From Vitis vinifera (taxonomy: Eukaryota > Streptophyta > Magnoliopsida > Vitales > Vitaceae): a DNA stretch of 64,000 bases. The translations under genes were made by a program, and so were the position numbers. Where the stretch lies: assembly GCF_030704535.1 (NCBI RefSeq), contig NC_081822.1, positions 31,517,001 to 31,581,000 on the forward strand, written 5' to 3'. Of this stretch, positions 11,001 through 21,980 are shown in pieces (positions within the stretch are counted from its first letter, which is position 1; each line of letters begins with the position of its first letter). The notes beneath the pieces are model-generated. The model did not search any database. It was not told the DNA's origin and worked only from the letters and a program-made list of their open reading frames with translations.

Positions 11001-14000
11001 TATTTTCCATCCCCTAGAAATCAATAATAAAAAAATAAGGGAACAACACAAGATAAAAATCCTAACTATTAATTATATAGACAATTAACCATTAAATTTA
11101 AATAACTATGTTTAGGCATTTAATTCGTACCTCTTGTCTAGAAAACGCATCATAAATATCATCTACATCCCACAATCTACTCCATTTGCTTGGATCTCCA
11201 GGATATTCATCACGAACAATTGCCCAACCCATTTGTCGTATCAAGTCATGCATTTGTATGATGTTGTCTGAAATAGTTATTAGACATTTATCATGGAGAA
11301 TTGTTATACCATGTGTTGCAAATAAATTGCAACCATCTAATATTCTTGACACAAAATCTTTGCATTCCTTTTTGAAAAACCACGCAATGTCCAAGAAAAC
11401 ATCCTTTTCCAAATTATCAAGCCCATCAAAACTTATTCTAAGCACATCATTAATTTCCTTCACAGGGTTTTTTTTCAATCTATCTAATGCACTTCTCCAT
11501 TCATCTATTGTCATGCCATGAAGAGAAGAACCTAGAACTTTGAGGGCTAAAGGAAGACCTTGAGCATAATCTACCATGCAATTTGAGAAGTCTACATAAT
11601 CTTCTTTAGGAACATTTTGTTTAAAGGCATATCGGCTGAAGAGTTGAAGAGCTTCCTTATAATGTAACTCTGTAACCCTATATGGTATATTCACTCCATA
11701 CTCACCCAACAAATGTTGGTCTCTGGTTGTTATGATAATTCTACTTCCTGGACCAAACCATTTAGGACTTTTTGCCAATGACTCTAATTGCTTCAAATGA
11801 TCCACATCATCAATTACAATAAGAATTTTTTTTGAGCCAAGTCTGCCTTGTATTATATTGATTCCTTCATTGATATCACTAAATGCTATATCTTTCCCTA
11901 GTATACCACGAAGAAGTTGTTTTTGTAGTTCAAGTTGACAACCATTTTTAGATCTCTCTTTGACATCTTGAAGAAAGCTAGCACCAGAAAATTGACATTG
12001 GATCTCATTATAAACAATCTTCGCAATGGTAGTTTTACCAATTCCACCAGTTCCATAGATCCCAACCACACGAACATCATTCAAGTGACCACTTAACAAT
12101 AATTTAAGTTTTTTTAGGCGAAAATCAATCCCAACTATATCATCATCAATGTGCAAAAGCTTAGGATTCAATCTTTTCAAAATCTCGTTAGTAATTTCCT
12201 CAATATGCATTGACTCATACCTGCCCATTAAAAAGTACAATTTAACACCTCATGAGCTTTAATGAATTGCAAAAGATAACAAATATGAAGTAAATGTAGT
12301 GATGTTTACTTGATTTTGTCTACAACAAAAGTAAGGGCATGTAGGATGTAAAGTACTGTAATGGACCAAAACATATTTGTTAAATTATATATCTAAGTAC
12401 AATTCCACTAATGTTATAACAAGTGTACGTGCCAGAGAATAAAGTAGAGGAAAAATATGAGATACTACTTGTATTGGCTTACGCTACTCAATGGCTTGGA
12501 AGGTTTATTAGGAAGTTAATCTATCTAGGATATTATTATATTTAACCCTTGTTTGTAAGAAATTCTAGTGTTGGGGCATTAGTGGGGACAACTACTATTT
12601 TCCACCGTGTCAAGCTGCCATTTTGTCATCAAGCTTACCAATCTAATAAAGTTTTTTTTAAAAAAAAAAGAAAAGAAAAAAAGAGAGAGGAAGAAATAGC
12701 TTTTTTATTTTAAAAAATAAGTTGCTCTTGATCCAATCACAGTTCTATTGATCTAGAGATTCTATCCACTTTCAATCACTGGGTAAGTTAAAATGGTTGT
12801 GTCCCCTTTTTGCCAAAAGAGATAATATTAGTAGAAAAATTTTAGAGTTCTAATTCTTTGTTGACAAAGATTGCTAATAATAGGTTGTTTGTTTTTTCAA
12901 TTAAGTTTTAAAGTAAGTTGCTTTAAGACTTATGATATTTTTTTAGTTACTTATTTTTTAAGACAATTTGGTCTTAATGAAAAAATTAATTTTTTTAACT
13001 TTTGTCTTTACAATAAAAAGTTGTTTTTCCTCCCTTCTTTTATTTTTTTTTTTTCAAAAAAATAATTTTGTTATAATACTTAAATCTTTATTTTTTTTAA
13101 ACTATGCTCACATCTAATTTCTTATATAAATAATGCCAAATTTATTTTTTAAAATTTTGGATAGCTCTATGTTTTAGAAACAAATTAAGCTATTGTAACT
13201 TTATTGAACTTTAATGGGTAATAAATTAGTAAAGCTGTCATCAAGAAAAAATCAACATGATTGAAATAAATTTTACGTTTATCTATTCTTTCTGTGTTCT
13301 CAAGAAAATTAGATCTAAAATTATCTTATAAATTGTTGTGTAAAAATGAAACTAATATAAAAAATCACTTAATCTAGATAAGAAATTAATAGCAAATAAA
13401 TACACAAAATTCCAAAATCAAACTGACATGCCAACATAAAAATCACTTAATTTGGATATAAAATTAATAAAAAACAAGTACACAATATCCAAAATTCCAA
13501 AATCCAAACTGAAATTCTACCATATTGGCCAATATTTTTACCTCATAATTTATCCAATTCTTTGTAAAATTAATTTTCATAAATTTCTATAGATCCTTCA
13601 TTTAGGAATGAAAATGATAACACTAAAATCATAAAATTTGATTAGAAATTAATTTAATATAAGTTTTTAGAATTCAACCTCTTATATCTTATAACAAATC
13701 CAAAATAAGTTGCATCAATTCCAATGAAAATTTTAGAACCTCAAAAGATAATTTACACTCATCTAAATTTTCATAAAAATCAATAATTTCAATTGATTTT
13801 AAAAAAATAAAAAATTAGAATTTGATACTCTTTCCTAAATTAAAAACTTAAAAACTAATCAATTAATCTCAATAATGAAACACATATTTTAATTATAAAT
13901 CCATATGAAAAGTATTAACTTAGAAAATTTTCTAATTGGACAATAATTTATCCACTTATCAAAATTTAAACATGTTACATAATAAATTATTTTAATGTTT

Positions 14001-14874
14001 TTAGTAAGGTAATAAATTATAATGTGTTGAGATATTTGGAAATATGTACAATTACTATTTTTGAAATTAAAATAAGAAAAAATTAATAATTAATTTCATA
14101 GATGTTTTAAATATGTATAAAACCAATATTTAGCATTCAAACATATATAAAAATAAATAACTAATACTTAATGATATTCAGATATATTCAGACTTAAGAA
14201 ATTCATATAAAAACCAAATGTCACCTTTGGTGAAAAAATGATTATAAAACAAAATTAGAAGCTACTATAAGTTGTTGATTTAAGACGGATCTAAATTAAT
14301 AACTTGTTAATTCATGATTTAAGACAACTAAATCCTTATAACTCAATTAAATCAAAAGCACAAATTAAGGAAGTTGAAGTTACCCATCATTCACATGGAA
14401 ACCACTTAGATTGCTTGCTTCAGTTAAGAAAACCCTCCACCTCTGCACCTTTTTCTCATCCACATTTCTTTCATGAATGGAAAATGCCTCTCCGAAGCTC
14501 CCTGTTTGCTTTCGCACATCAGAAGGATCCACGTGGTAGAACACCGGCAAGACTATTTGTTCCATTTCTTCCCTGCACTCCATGATCTTCGCTAACTCAT
14601 CCAAACACCACTTGGAATGCGCATAGTTTCTTGAGAACACAACTACGGAAATTCTTGATTCTTCAATAGTTTTCAAAAGTTCTGATTTGATCTCCTCTCC
14701 TCTTTCAAGTTGATCATCCCTAAAAGTATTAATCCCCCTCCCACCCAAATTTACGAATAGATGATCCGTAAAAATGGTGCGGGTGTCTTCACCTCTAAAA
14801 CTCAAGAACACTTCGAAGTTATATCTATGGATTGAGGTCGAAGAAGAAGAGGGTTCTTGGGTGGAGGAAGCCAT
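8055..14874 (-). CDS. TIR-NBS-LRR (TNL) immune receptor with C-JID, TNL-A
   Basis: Intracellular disease-resistance receptor. Five exons join in frame with GT/AG introns: 14,874-14,384; 12,220-11,131; 11,013-10,705; 10,614-8812; 8726-8055. The sum is 4365 nt, 1454 residues. TIR domain about residues 18-164: FEVFLSFRGEDTR, and the conserved glutamate of WCLDEL at 93, as needed for NADase activity. NB-ARC about 165-527: P-loop GIYGTGGIGKTT 217-228, kinase-2 ILIVIDDVD, RNBS-B GSRIIITTRD, GLPLAL 385-390, MHD 487-489. RNBS-D reads FLDIAWFF, where FLDIACFF is usual. LRRs run about 560-1225, then a C-JID/post-LRR domain in the last exon (ILLPGSNGIPEWVSHQRMG). The ATG precedes MASSTQEPSSS, a usual TNL start. 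Introns are 2163, 117, 90 and 85 bp. No disabling change was seen. It resembles N and grape RPV1/RUN1-type receptors, but orthology is not shown. Confidence 0.92.
9480..10400 (-). repeat. Tandem LRR-coding repeats, 141-bp units in 282-bp pairs
   Basis: The LRR exon is built of about 47-residue units, each holding two LRRs (IKELPSSIGYLESLEILDLS, then KFPEI-GNMKCLKELYL). Units alternate between an SGIKELP...GYLES type and a TAIKELP...GSLTS type, so the DNA has a 282-bp higher-order period (compare 9771 with 10,053). This points to unequal exchange inside the gene. It expands the predicted ligand-sensing face. TNL-B keeps the same pattern at about 37,400-38,130. Confidence 0.85.
12221..14383 (-). 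other. Intron 1 of TNL-A, long, with about 1.9 kb extra
   Basis: The donor is GATGG|GTAAC after HVNDG and the acceptor is GGGCAG|GTATGAG. The paralogous intron of TNL-B is only 327 bp (40,005-40,331), and both of its ends match this one. About 12,360-14,290 is therefore extra here: AT-rich, without coding motifs or clear transposon ends. It is either an insertion in A or a deletion in B. Confidence 0.8.
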
Positions 14875-15270
14875 GGTTGGACAGTTTCTGGATGAAAGCT
14901 TAAAGAGAGTTGAGGATTAACTTGTGCTCACATGTAAAAAGCAAACATCGGTTCTGCCAATGCATGCAAGCATGTGATTCTTTTTCCATTCTTTGGGAGT
15001 TTTATTCACAATTGTGCGAATGAGTGGAAAGGTGGGTGGCTTTTGAAAAAATATAATGAAGGACCCACCCTCCACAAAATTCAAAAGCAACTTTGTTTCC
15101 TAGCATTTGGATATCGAAAATGTCGTTCAAGTATAACAACATTTCCATGATATATCGAGCTTCTCAAGTGTTCAGGAATATTGGGCAATATTTCCACGCT
15201 ATATGTAGCTTTGGTGGGCTTGAACAGGACATAACGTGGAGAGATTTCCCTTGGTCTATTTTCAGGGCTT
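14875..15270 (-). promoter_or_regulatory. TNL-A proximal promoter / 5' UTR region
   Basis: This is the upstream DNA of TNL-A on the minus strand. A weak TATA-like stretch (ATTATATTTT on the minus strand near 15,045-15,056) lies about 175 bp before the ATG. TNL-B has a similar TTATATTTT near 41,035. Bases 15,000-15,115 contain one copy of the roughly 110-bp unit that is tandemly tripled at 42,190-42,530. The transcription start cannot be placed from sequence alone. Confidence 0.45.
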
Positions 15271-15329
15271 TTTTTCTCATCTGACATTCTTTTTCCGATT
15301 TTCCGATACTATCGCCATGGGCCTTTTTC

Positions 15330-15738
15330 CTTTGACCAATCAAAGCCTTTCGATATTATCACGATGGGTCATTGATGTTATCGCCATGTGTCCTTTCCCC
15401 TGTGACACGTCAAAGCGTTGAATTAAAATTTTGATTTTTCGGTATTATCACGATGGGTCATTGATATTGTCGCACGTCCAAGCCTTAAATTAAAATTTTG
15501 ATTTTTCTATATTCCTTTGACCAGTCAAAGCCTTTCGATATGATACGAGGGGTCATTGTTATTATCGCCATGTGTCCTTTCTCCTGTGACACGTCAAAGC
15601 CTTAAATTAAAATTTTGATTTTTCGGTATTACTTTGACCAGTCAAAGCTTTTCGATATTAAGATTATCACGATAGGTGATTGATATTATCGCCATGTGTC
15701 CTGTCCCGTGCGACACGTAAAAAGCCTTAAATTAAAAT
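15330..15738. promoter_or_regulatory. Tandem promoter minisatellite with W-box and TGACG motifs
   Basis: Four units, three of about 117 bp and one partial, start near 15,330, 15,447, 15,513 and 15,631. Three carry a palindromic W-box pair: CTTTGACCAATCAAAG at 15,330, and CTTTGACCAGTCAAAG at 15,515 and 15,632. Two carry TGACACGTCA (15,403 and 15,587), which includes the TGACG core bound by TGA bZIP factors. They sit about 450-770 bp upstream of the TNL-A ATG. WRKY and TGA control is inferred from known binding motifs. Related single copies occur near 41,070-41,130 and 51,967-52,065. Confidence 0.6.
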
Positions 15739-16877
15739 GGGAGAATTGTGTTTTGGTACGAACCTAAAATTAACATTTGATCTATATAACTTTCACTTTC
15801 ATAATTGATGGAAATAATATAAGATATTAAAAGATCAATATATCCTTCAAATTTATATATATATTAGCTTTTAAAGATAAAATACTAATGGATTAAAATA
15901 CTCAATGACCTTTCACATAAGTTTTTTTGTCTTTATTACACCACTATTCATGCAACCATAATAATTCTATTTTAACAATTTGGATTTTTCATTGTTTTTA
16001 ATTTTTTTTTATAAATAACTGAAAATCAACATTATTTTCTATTTTAAATTATAAATAAAGAAAAATTATGTTCAAAAACTAGTTTAAAAAAATACTTTCT
16101 AAAAAATGGTAATATGATTTATATTTTTTATATTTTTTTTGAAAAAACATTTAATTAAAAAATGAAAACTATTTTTAAAAATAAAATTTGAAAACCTTGT
16201 TTAGCAATATTTTTTATATGAAAATAATAAAAATAATTAAATTTCATATATTGATTATCCATTTTTATTTTTTTCCATTCGTTATTTTAATAATAAAAAA
16301 AATAGTATATTTACAATTAAACAAATAAATTGATCAATTACGTTTTTTGTGGGACTGTCTTTTACATGAAAAATAATTAAATAACTAAATTAAATATATT
16401 TATTACTCTTTTTAATTGTATTTTCTTTATTTATTTTTTGTCTTATAGAAAATTTTAATATATCCATAATTAACAAAGTAATAAATCAATTATGCACATT
16501 TTAATCTATTAAAATAAATTACTTTCTAATTTAAATAAATAAAATGAAATAAGTAAATAAATTTGAGGTTATTTCTATTTTTTAACATATCTTATATCAA
16601 TATTTTTTATGGTTAAATAATTTTTTTATTTTTTATTTCTTTAATTCCAAAAATAAAATGAAATAAATAAATAAATAAATTTGGTATTTTCTAACTGGTC
16701 TTATATTCATATTTCTTATGGTTAAATAAAATTTTTTTTATTCTTTTTTCTTTATTTCAAAAAATAAAAGGAAATAAATAAATAAACTTGGCTTAAATAA
16801 TAGTTTTTAAATAATTTCTTGGTTTTAATTACATTTTACATTGAAAATAAAATAAAATAACGTTTTATTTGAGTCAT

Positions 16878-17252
16878 TGTACAAGGTATTTACACTAAGT
16901 GTACATGACAAATACACTAATTGTATAAGGGTATATAAGACTATTAATTATGAAGAATTTTAAGTGATTCTGAAAAACTTGTTTGTTTATTTCCTCTAAT
17001 CGAGGATAAATGACATTCCTTACACACATTGGTTAAGCATACATTCATCTCATGCACTTTATCTAACTTGTATATGGTTATTTGAATAGGTATCTCACTT
17101 ATGATGATTGTAAAACAAAATTATACAACAATTTTTCTTATTTTTTAAAACCAAACCAATGTAAACATGGTTAATCGACCTATTGTTAGATATTCATGAG
17201 ATGATGTATGAAATTTGAGTTATTGTACAAGGGTATTACACTAATTGTACAA
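16878..17252. repeat. Left subterminal repeats, TGTACA-rich
   Basis: Two copies, 345 bp apart, of a core like TTGTACAAGGTATTTACACT, each followed by TGTACA-type sequence. The core is the reverse complement of the right-hand array (29,128-30,760). Inverted subterminal repeats of this kind are typical transposase-binding regions in large DNA transposons. That role is inferred. Confidence 0.6.
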
Positions 17253-18295
17253 GACAAATTTACTAATTGTACAAGAGTGTACAAGACTACTTTTTGTTAA
17301 GGATTTCAAGTGATTTTGAAAAACTTTCCCATTTATTTCCACTCAAAGAGTTTTTTTCCCCACTCAAATTCTCTCACTCAAGAATTGTTATGAATTTTAT
17401 TTTTAAATTTCATCATCAAAATTTTGTAATTGCAGATTTTATTTTTGTAGTTTTAGCAATGCTTTTTTTTTTTTGTAAACATATTCTATTACATTTCAAG
17501 TAAAAAATTAGATAAGTTTGAAAGTCAATAAAAAAAATTAAATATCACTTTCAATAATTTTTAGATAAAATTTTATATAATAAATTTTATTTGAAATTAA
17601 ATTTCTAAAGTTTCACTAAAAAATTGTATTGACAATTTTCTTGTTGTGAATCAAAATACTTTGCATTAGTCTATCTAGATAAGAAAAATTATTAATATAA
17701 TATTAAAACTTCATATCTTAGTTATTTTTTTCAATAAATTTATCTTTTTAAAAATTTTAAAATAAAAACATTAAAAATTAAAAAACTAAAAGGATATATA
17801 TATAAAATAAAGTGAAGTGATAGTCAATTTTAAAATTTTTTAAAATATGGTTAATGTAGAAAATATAAAAAATAATTAAAAATAAGAGAAAAATATAAAT
17901 GAAAGGGTAATATAAATTTAAAATAAAAAATGAAAATTAAACTAAAAGATAAAAAATATTTGGATGAAAAATCCCAAAATTTTTATCATTGCTTATAATA
18001 AGAGCAAAAAGACTCAATATCTTTAAAAATGAAAAACAAAAAAACATTATTGCTTTTTATTTGACATAAAATAGAAATATAGATTGGAAGAAAAAAAAAA
18101 GGTTAGAAATGAGTAATACTTAATAGGGAATAGAAAAGGGAAAAAAACACAAAAAAAATTTAAATTCATACTCACTTGTCCTTGTGTAAGGGTTAAGGGT
18201 ATTTTAGGGATTAATGAAGGACAATATCTTTCATCTTAATTTTCATACTTTGTTTGGGTCTTGGGCTTAAATATGTATGATATATGAACCAAATG

Positions 18296-18329
18296 TTAAT
18301 TTTTGGGCCAAACTGGGCTCAAAAATTAA
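18296..18329. repeat. Palindromic junction of two element ends
   Basis: A 34-bp near-palindrome with perfect 10-bp arms (TTAATTTTTG and CAAAAATTAA) around an imperfect GGCC/GGGC centre. The left half matches the inward part of the right end at 32,083-32,105. The right half, with the following GGTCCATGTAACT, matches the inward part of a left end. The outer GGGAGAATTGTGTTTTGG is missing on both sides, so two ends seem fused head to head. Confidence 0.55.
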
Positions 18330-21300
18330 GTTTTGGTCCATGTAACTAAACCATTTAAGTTGAAAACCTATAGAAAGTGTCAAAATTGAGTAGAAGGATA
18401 TGCACTTATTAATTCCTAAAATAACCTTTGCTGATTGTGAAAAAAATAATAATAATAAACCAAAATATCTAGGTTCGAATTTTGCCCTAATTTTGCTCTC
18501 TCTTCAGCATTTCAACCCTAGACAATCGTTTTCTTCTCTTCCTCCAGATTTCCTCCATCGCTTGCATCTCATCTTTGTGCCTCTTTCATTTTTGCTCGCA
18601 TTCGTCTCTCTCGAAAATTTGAATTAAGGCGAAATATATTATTTTAATCAAGCTCTCGATTTCAATTGGGTGTCTCTTGTTCCATCATCAATCCGCATCG
18701 GTGTTGCTGTTCGTGCCGAGCGTCGTTGGCTATTTGAGGTTAGTAGGTTCTTCAAATTTGTTTTCTCTCAATTTCGTCTTTGCCAAGAATTTGATTTCAT
18801 CCCAAAATACATTGATGTAATCTCTCTCTCGATTGCAGTTCGGCGTGTTCGTCTCGGTGCAGACTCTTGTTGCATATTTGAGGTTAGTAGATTGCCTAAA
18901 TCTCAGCCTAGATTTTCTTAGTCCTATATTTTGTTTAATCCTCATTGGTATGAGGAGAGGGATTCTTGTTTTCTGCTAACCTTTAATTTACGAAGTGAAT
19001 GTTGAGTGTTATTTTAAGGACATTAAATGAACAGTTGAGGCAAAGTAGGTGACTTGGAATTCCTTGCTGCAGAAATATCTTGGAAAGGGATTTCCATACT
19101 CCGTAATTCTAAATAAGACATTGTAGATTTGTGGTAATGTTTTAAAAGAGAAAATTTTTGCTTTTGGAGCATTGTTATTTTGAAAAATATTTTGGTTGGA
19201 AAGACTTCAAAATCTTGGTGGAATAGCAGCACAAAATTGGAATTAACTCTTTGATTTTGATAGATCTCATCTCAAATGCCCAAAGTTGGTAGTCAGACAG
19301 TTTGAGTTATTCTAAGTTGTGCTAGTCCATCTACAAGTTGTATACCAGTAGGAGGAAGTATGCCTTTGTTTGTAGCTTATGCTAGAGCTATCAAGAGAAA
19401 GAGTTATAAAGTTGAAACTTTTGAAATCAGCCAAGTCACTTTATACTGCATGGTCAAGGAATCTGATTCAACCTAAATTTTTCTTATGGTGCCTTGGCTT
19501 GAGATGTAGGCACAAGTAACAGATTTATCTCTTTTTATTTATTAGTTTTTTTGACCCTTAAACCTTAAATGTGTTAAACTATTGTTTATGGTTTTGTATG
19601 AATCATCTAAAGTAAGACATGATAGTTTAGAAGAGAATTTTGCATTTGTTGCATTTTTTAGGCTATTATCTCTTCATATTATTTTGCAAAGCAACGCTTT
19701 ATAATTAATATTTAAATATCTCCATTCTCTTTGAATAAGTTTGTAGGCATGTCTGATATAGTAGTACCAATAGAAATTGTCTAAGGGTTTGAGTGAGAAT
19801 GAGAATTTGTTTTCTACCTAGTGTAAGTACAGGTCAGAGCTTAATAAAACATGGAGGATTAATAAAATGTGTGACTTTGCTGAACACTTGACCTTCTAGT
19901 TTTGAATTCTGTTTACTTGCTTTGTAGATCACCTTGAGGATCAAATAAAATTTAAATAGTTGGTAATAGTTAAAGCCCATTTGCACAATGTTTTTTCCTT
20001 TATTTAGAATTTCTTTTGAAAATGGGTTATTATCAAGTTTTTATGAAATATTCTTAATAATAATTGAAAATATAAAAACTATTTTTGAATTTTTGGGTTA
20101 GTATAGTTTATAATATCTTCATAGAAAATAAGCTAAGAAAAATACTTTATAGAAAAGATTTTATCTCTAAAACTAATTAAAAAACTGTTATCAAATTTTC
20201 AAATAAGCCAAACAAGTTGTTGGTTTGATCTGGATCATATTGACCAAGGGTCATCTGTTACTGGAATTTATAAGAGAAAAAGAACAAGCACAACCAATCC
20301 TAACCCTTTTTTTTGAATTCTTCCCTTTGTTATTTATATTTTTAGATTTTGATTGGTAATGTTTTTAAAAAGTAATTTTATCCTAACAAGTTTTTTTCCT
20401 TTTTTTCTATTTTTTAAATTAAGTATTTGATAAAATTTGAAAAACATTTTTAAAAAAGTAAGATTTTATTTATAGTGTTTTTCTCCCAAAAGTAGTTCTA
20501 TTTCCATTAAGAATAGTTTGAAAAGAAACATGTCGTAAAATAATTCTATAGAAAATGTCTCCACTAAAATTGCTTAGACCATGGCCATAAAATTCATTTT
20601 GAAAATAATTTTAAGGCACTTATTAAAGAAATCTTGAATTTGGATTTGTCAAAACATGAATTTAAAAATTGATAATGCTAAAATTTACTTTACTCTGCAT
20701 AGATATAATATTTGGGAAAAAGAAAATCATTACCCCTTTGAATAGATTTAAAAATTGTTCATTTTCAAATGGAAATGGATTAAAAGAAGACCAGCTATTA
20801 ATAGCTTGTTGGTGCAACCCTGGTGTCCTCATATGGTGACCTAATCAATCAACTGCCCATATGTCAATTGCCCTAACCATAGGTTCACAATCTCTTTTCA
20901 ATCAATTTTAAATTATAAAAATAAGTTTTATTTATTCCCATTTGTCCCTCAATTTAAGGGCAAATAATGGGTATTTGATATTTTCGGCTCATTAGTTTTT
21001 AGTAGCTTAGGAATATATTTAATTATAAATTTTGTTAATTTAAATTCAGGGTTGGGATTAGTTTTTTCGAGTATTGATGTCATATATTTAAATTTTTTAT
21101 TAAAAAATTAAATAGTTGAAAATATAAAAAAATTAATCCTTGTGATGAAAATTTTTAATTTAAAATTTAAGATTTGAAATTTTGAAATATATATATATTT
21201 CTTAATGGAAGCGGGTGGTGAGTGGTTGGCAGTAGGAGAGAATGGTGTAAGCAAAGAAGGTAGGTTGGGTGGTGATAGCAGAGAGAGTGGGTCGAGTATC

Positions 21301-21433
21301 TAAAAATATCAAGTCAACATCTCCATATGTGAATGTTAACGAGGTGGAGTGCAGTGTTTTATGCTTGGAATTTTTTTTATTGCATGAAGGTTCAATATTT
21401 AGATTTATGTTTAACGACGGTCTATTGGTGCAG
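18330..21433. other. Transposon interior, leader-like and AT-rich DNA
   Basis: 18,470-18,920 is less AT-rich and C/T-rich, like a plant 5' leader with short exons. It includes a degenerate duplication about 160 bp apart (each copy ending ATTTGAGGTTAGTAG). I could not assemble a credible protein. 18,920-21,433 is AT-rich with no gene recognised. It may be the untranslated 5' part of the Ulp1-like gene or a captured host leader. Confidence 0.4.
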
Positions 21434-21980
21434 GTATTCTTACCGGTTCTTATAAAGAACCGTTGGACACTCTACGTATATGACCTATCAAACAAGAGAA
21501 TCCAACTACTAAATTCTCGTCCTAGTAGGAAGAAGACAACTTTGAGTGGAATACAACAAAATTTGGTAAAGTAACAAGTAACAACTAACAATTTGTTAGG
21601 TATGTCTTCCTATAAAAATCTCAACTGTTGCATGAATAAATGTTTCAGGCTATGGTTGTCCTATGGTTGGCTGCACACAAGAAAGAGGTATCACCTTATG
21701 AATTAAGGACATTCAATTTCCTAACACCTGATGTACCCCTCCAACCTAATGAGTGAGTGTTGACCTTGCAGTCCGGGATGATGTTAAAATGGATTGCAAC
21801 TTATTTTAAGTTCCTCTATTATTTATAATTCCACACTGAATAACGTTTTGGTCATGATATTGATGTAGGCACGATTGCAGAGTGTTTGTAATGAAATTCA
21901 TGGAGTTGCGATCAATGGGTGGGTTCTCCAAATCAATCTATGTGTTACGTAGGAGGAATTATGTATTATCCTCTCATTAA
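21434..21980 (+). pseudogene. Ulp1/C48-like SUMO-protease domain remnant in transposon
   Basis: Three exon-like blocks join in frame with GT/AG borders: 21,434-21,565 (after TTGGTGCAG), 21,649-21,752 and 21,869-21,980, about 115 residues to a stop. Motifs in order: RWTLYVYDLSNKRIQLL, then VVLWLAAHKKEV, then HDCRVFVMKFMEL. These fit the Ulp1/C48 cysteine-protease core, where HW, D and DCGVFV carry the triad. Here the expected His before W is Arg and the Gly after Cys is Arg, so activity is unlikely. Plant Mutator-like elements are known to carry Ulp1-type domains, which suits this location. Only the C-terminal part of the family is present. The family call rests on motif resemblance. Confidence 0.6.

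Noticed and set aside
11186..11521. 111-codon plus-strand ORF opposite NB-ARC (a twin lies at 38,966-39,190)
   Set aside because: Antisense shadow of the well-supported NB-ARC exon.
19980..20640. Possible MITE or hAT ends in AT-rich DNA (GTTTTTATGAAATATTC and similar words)
   Set aside because: I could not find matching inverted ends or a target duplication by eye.
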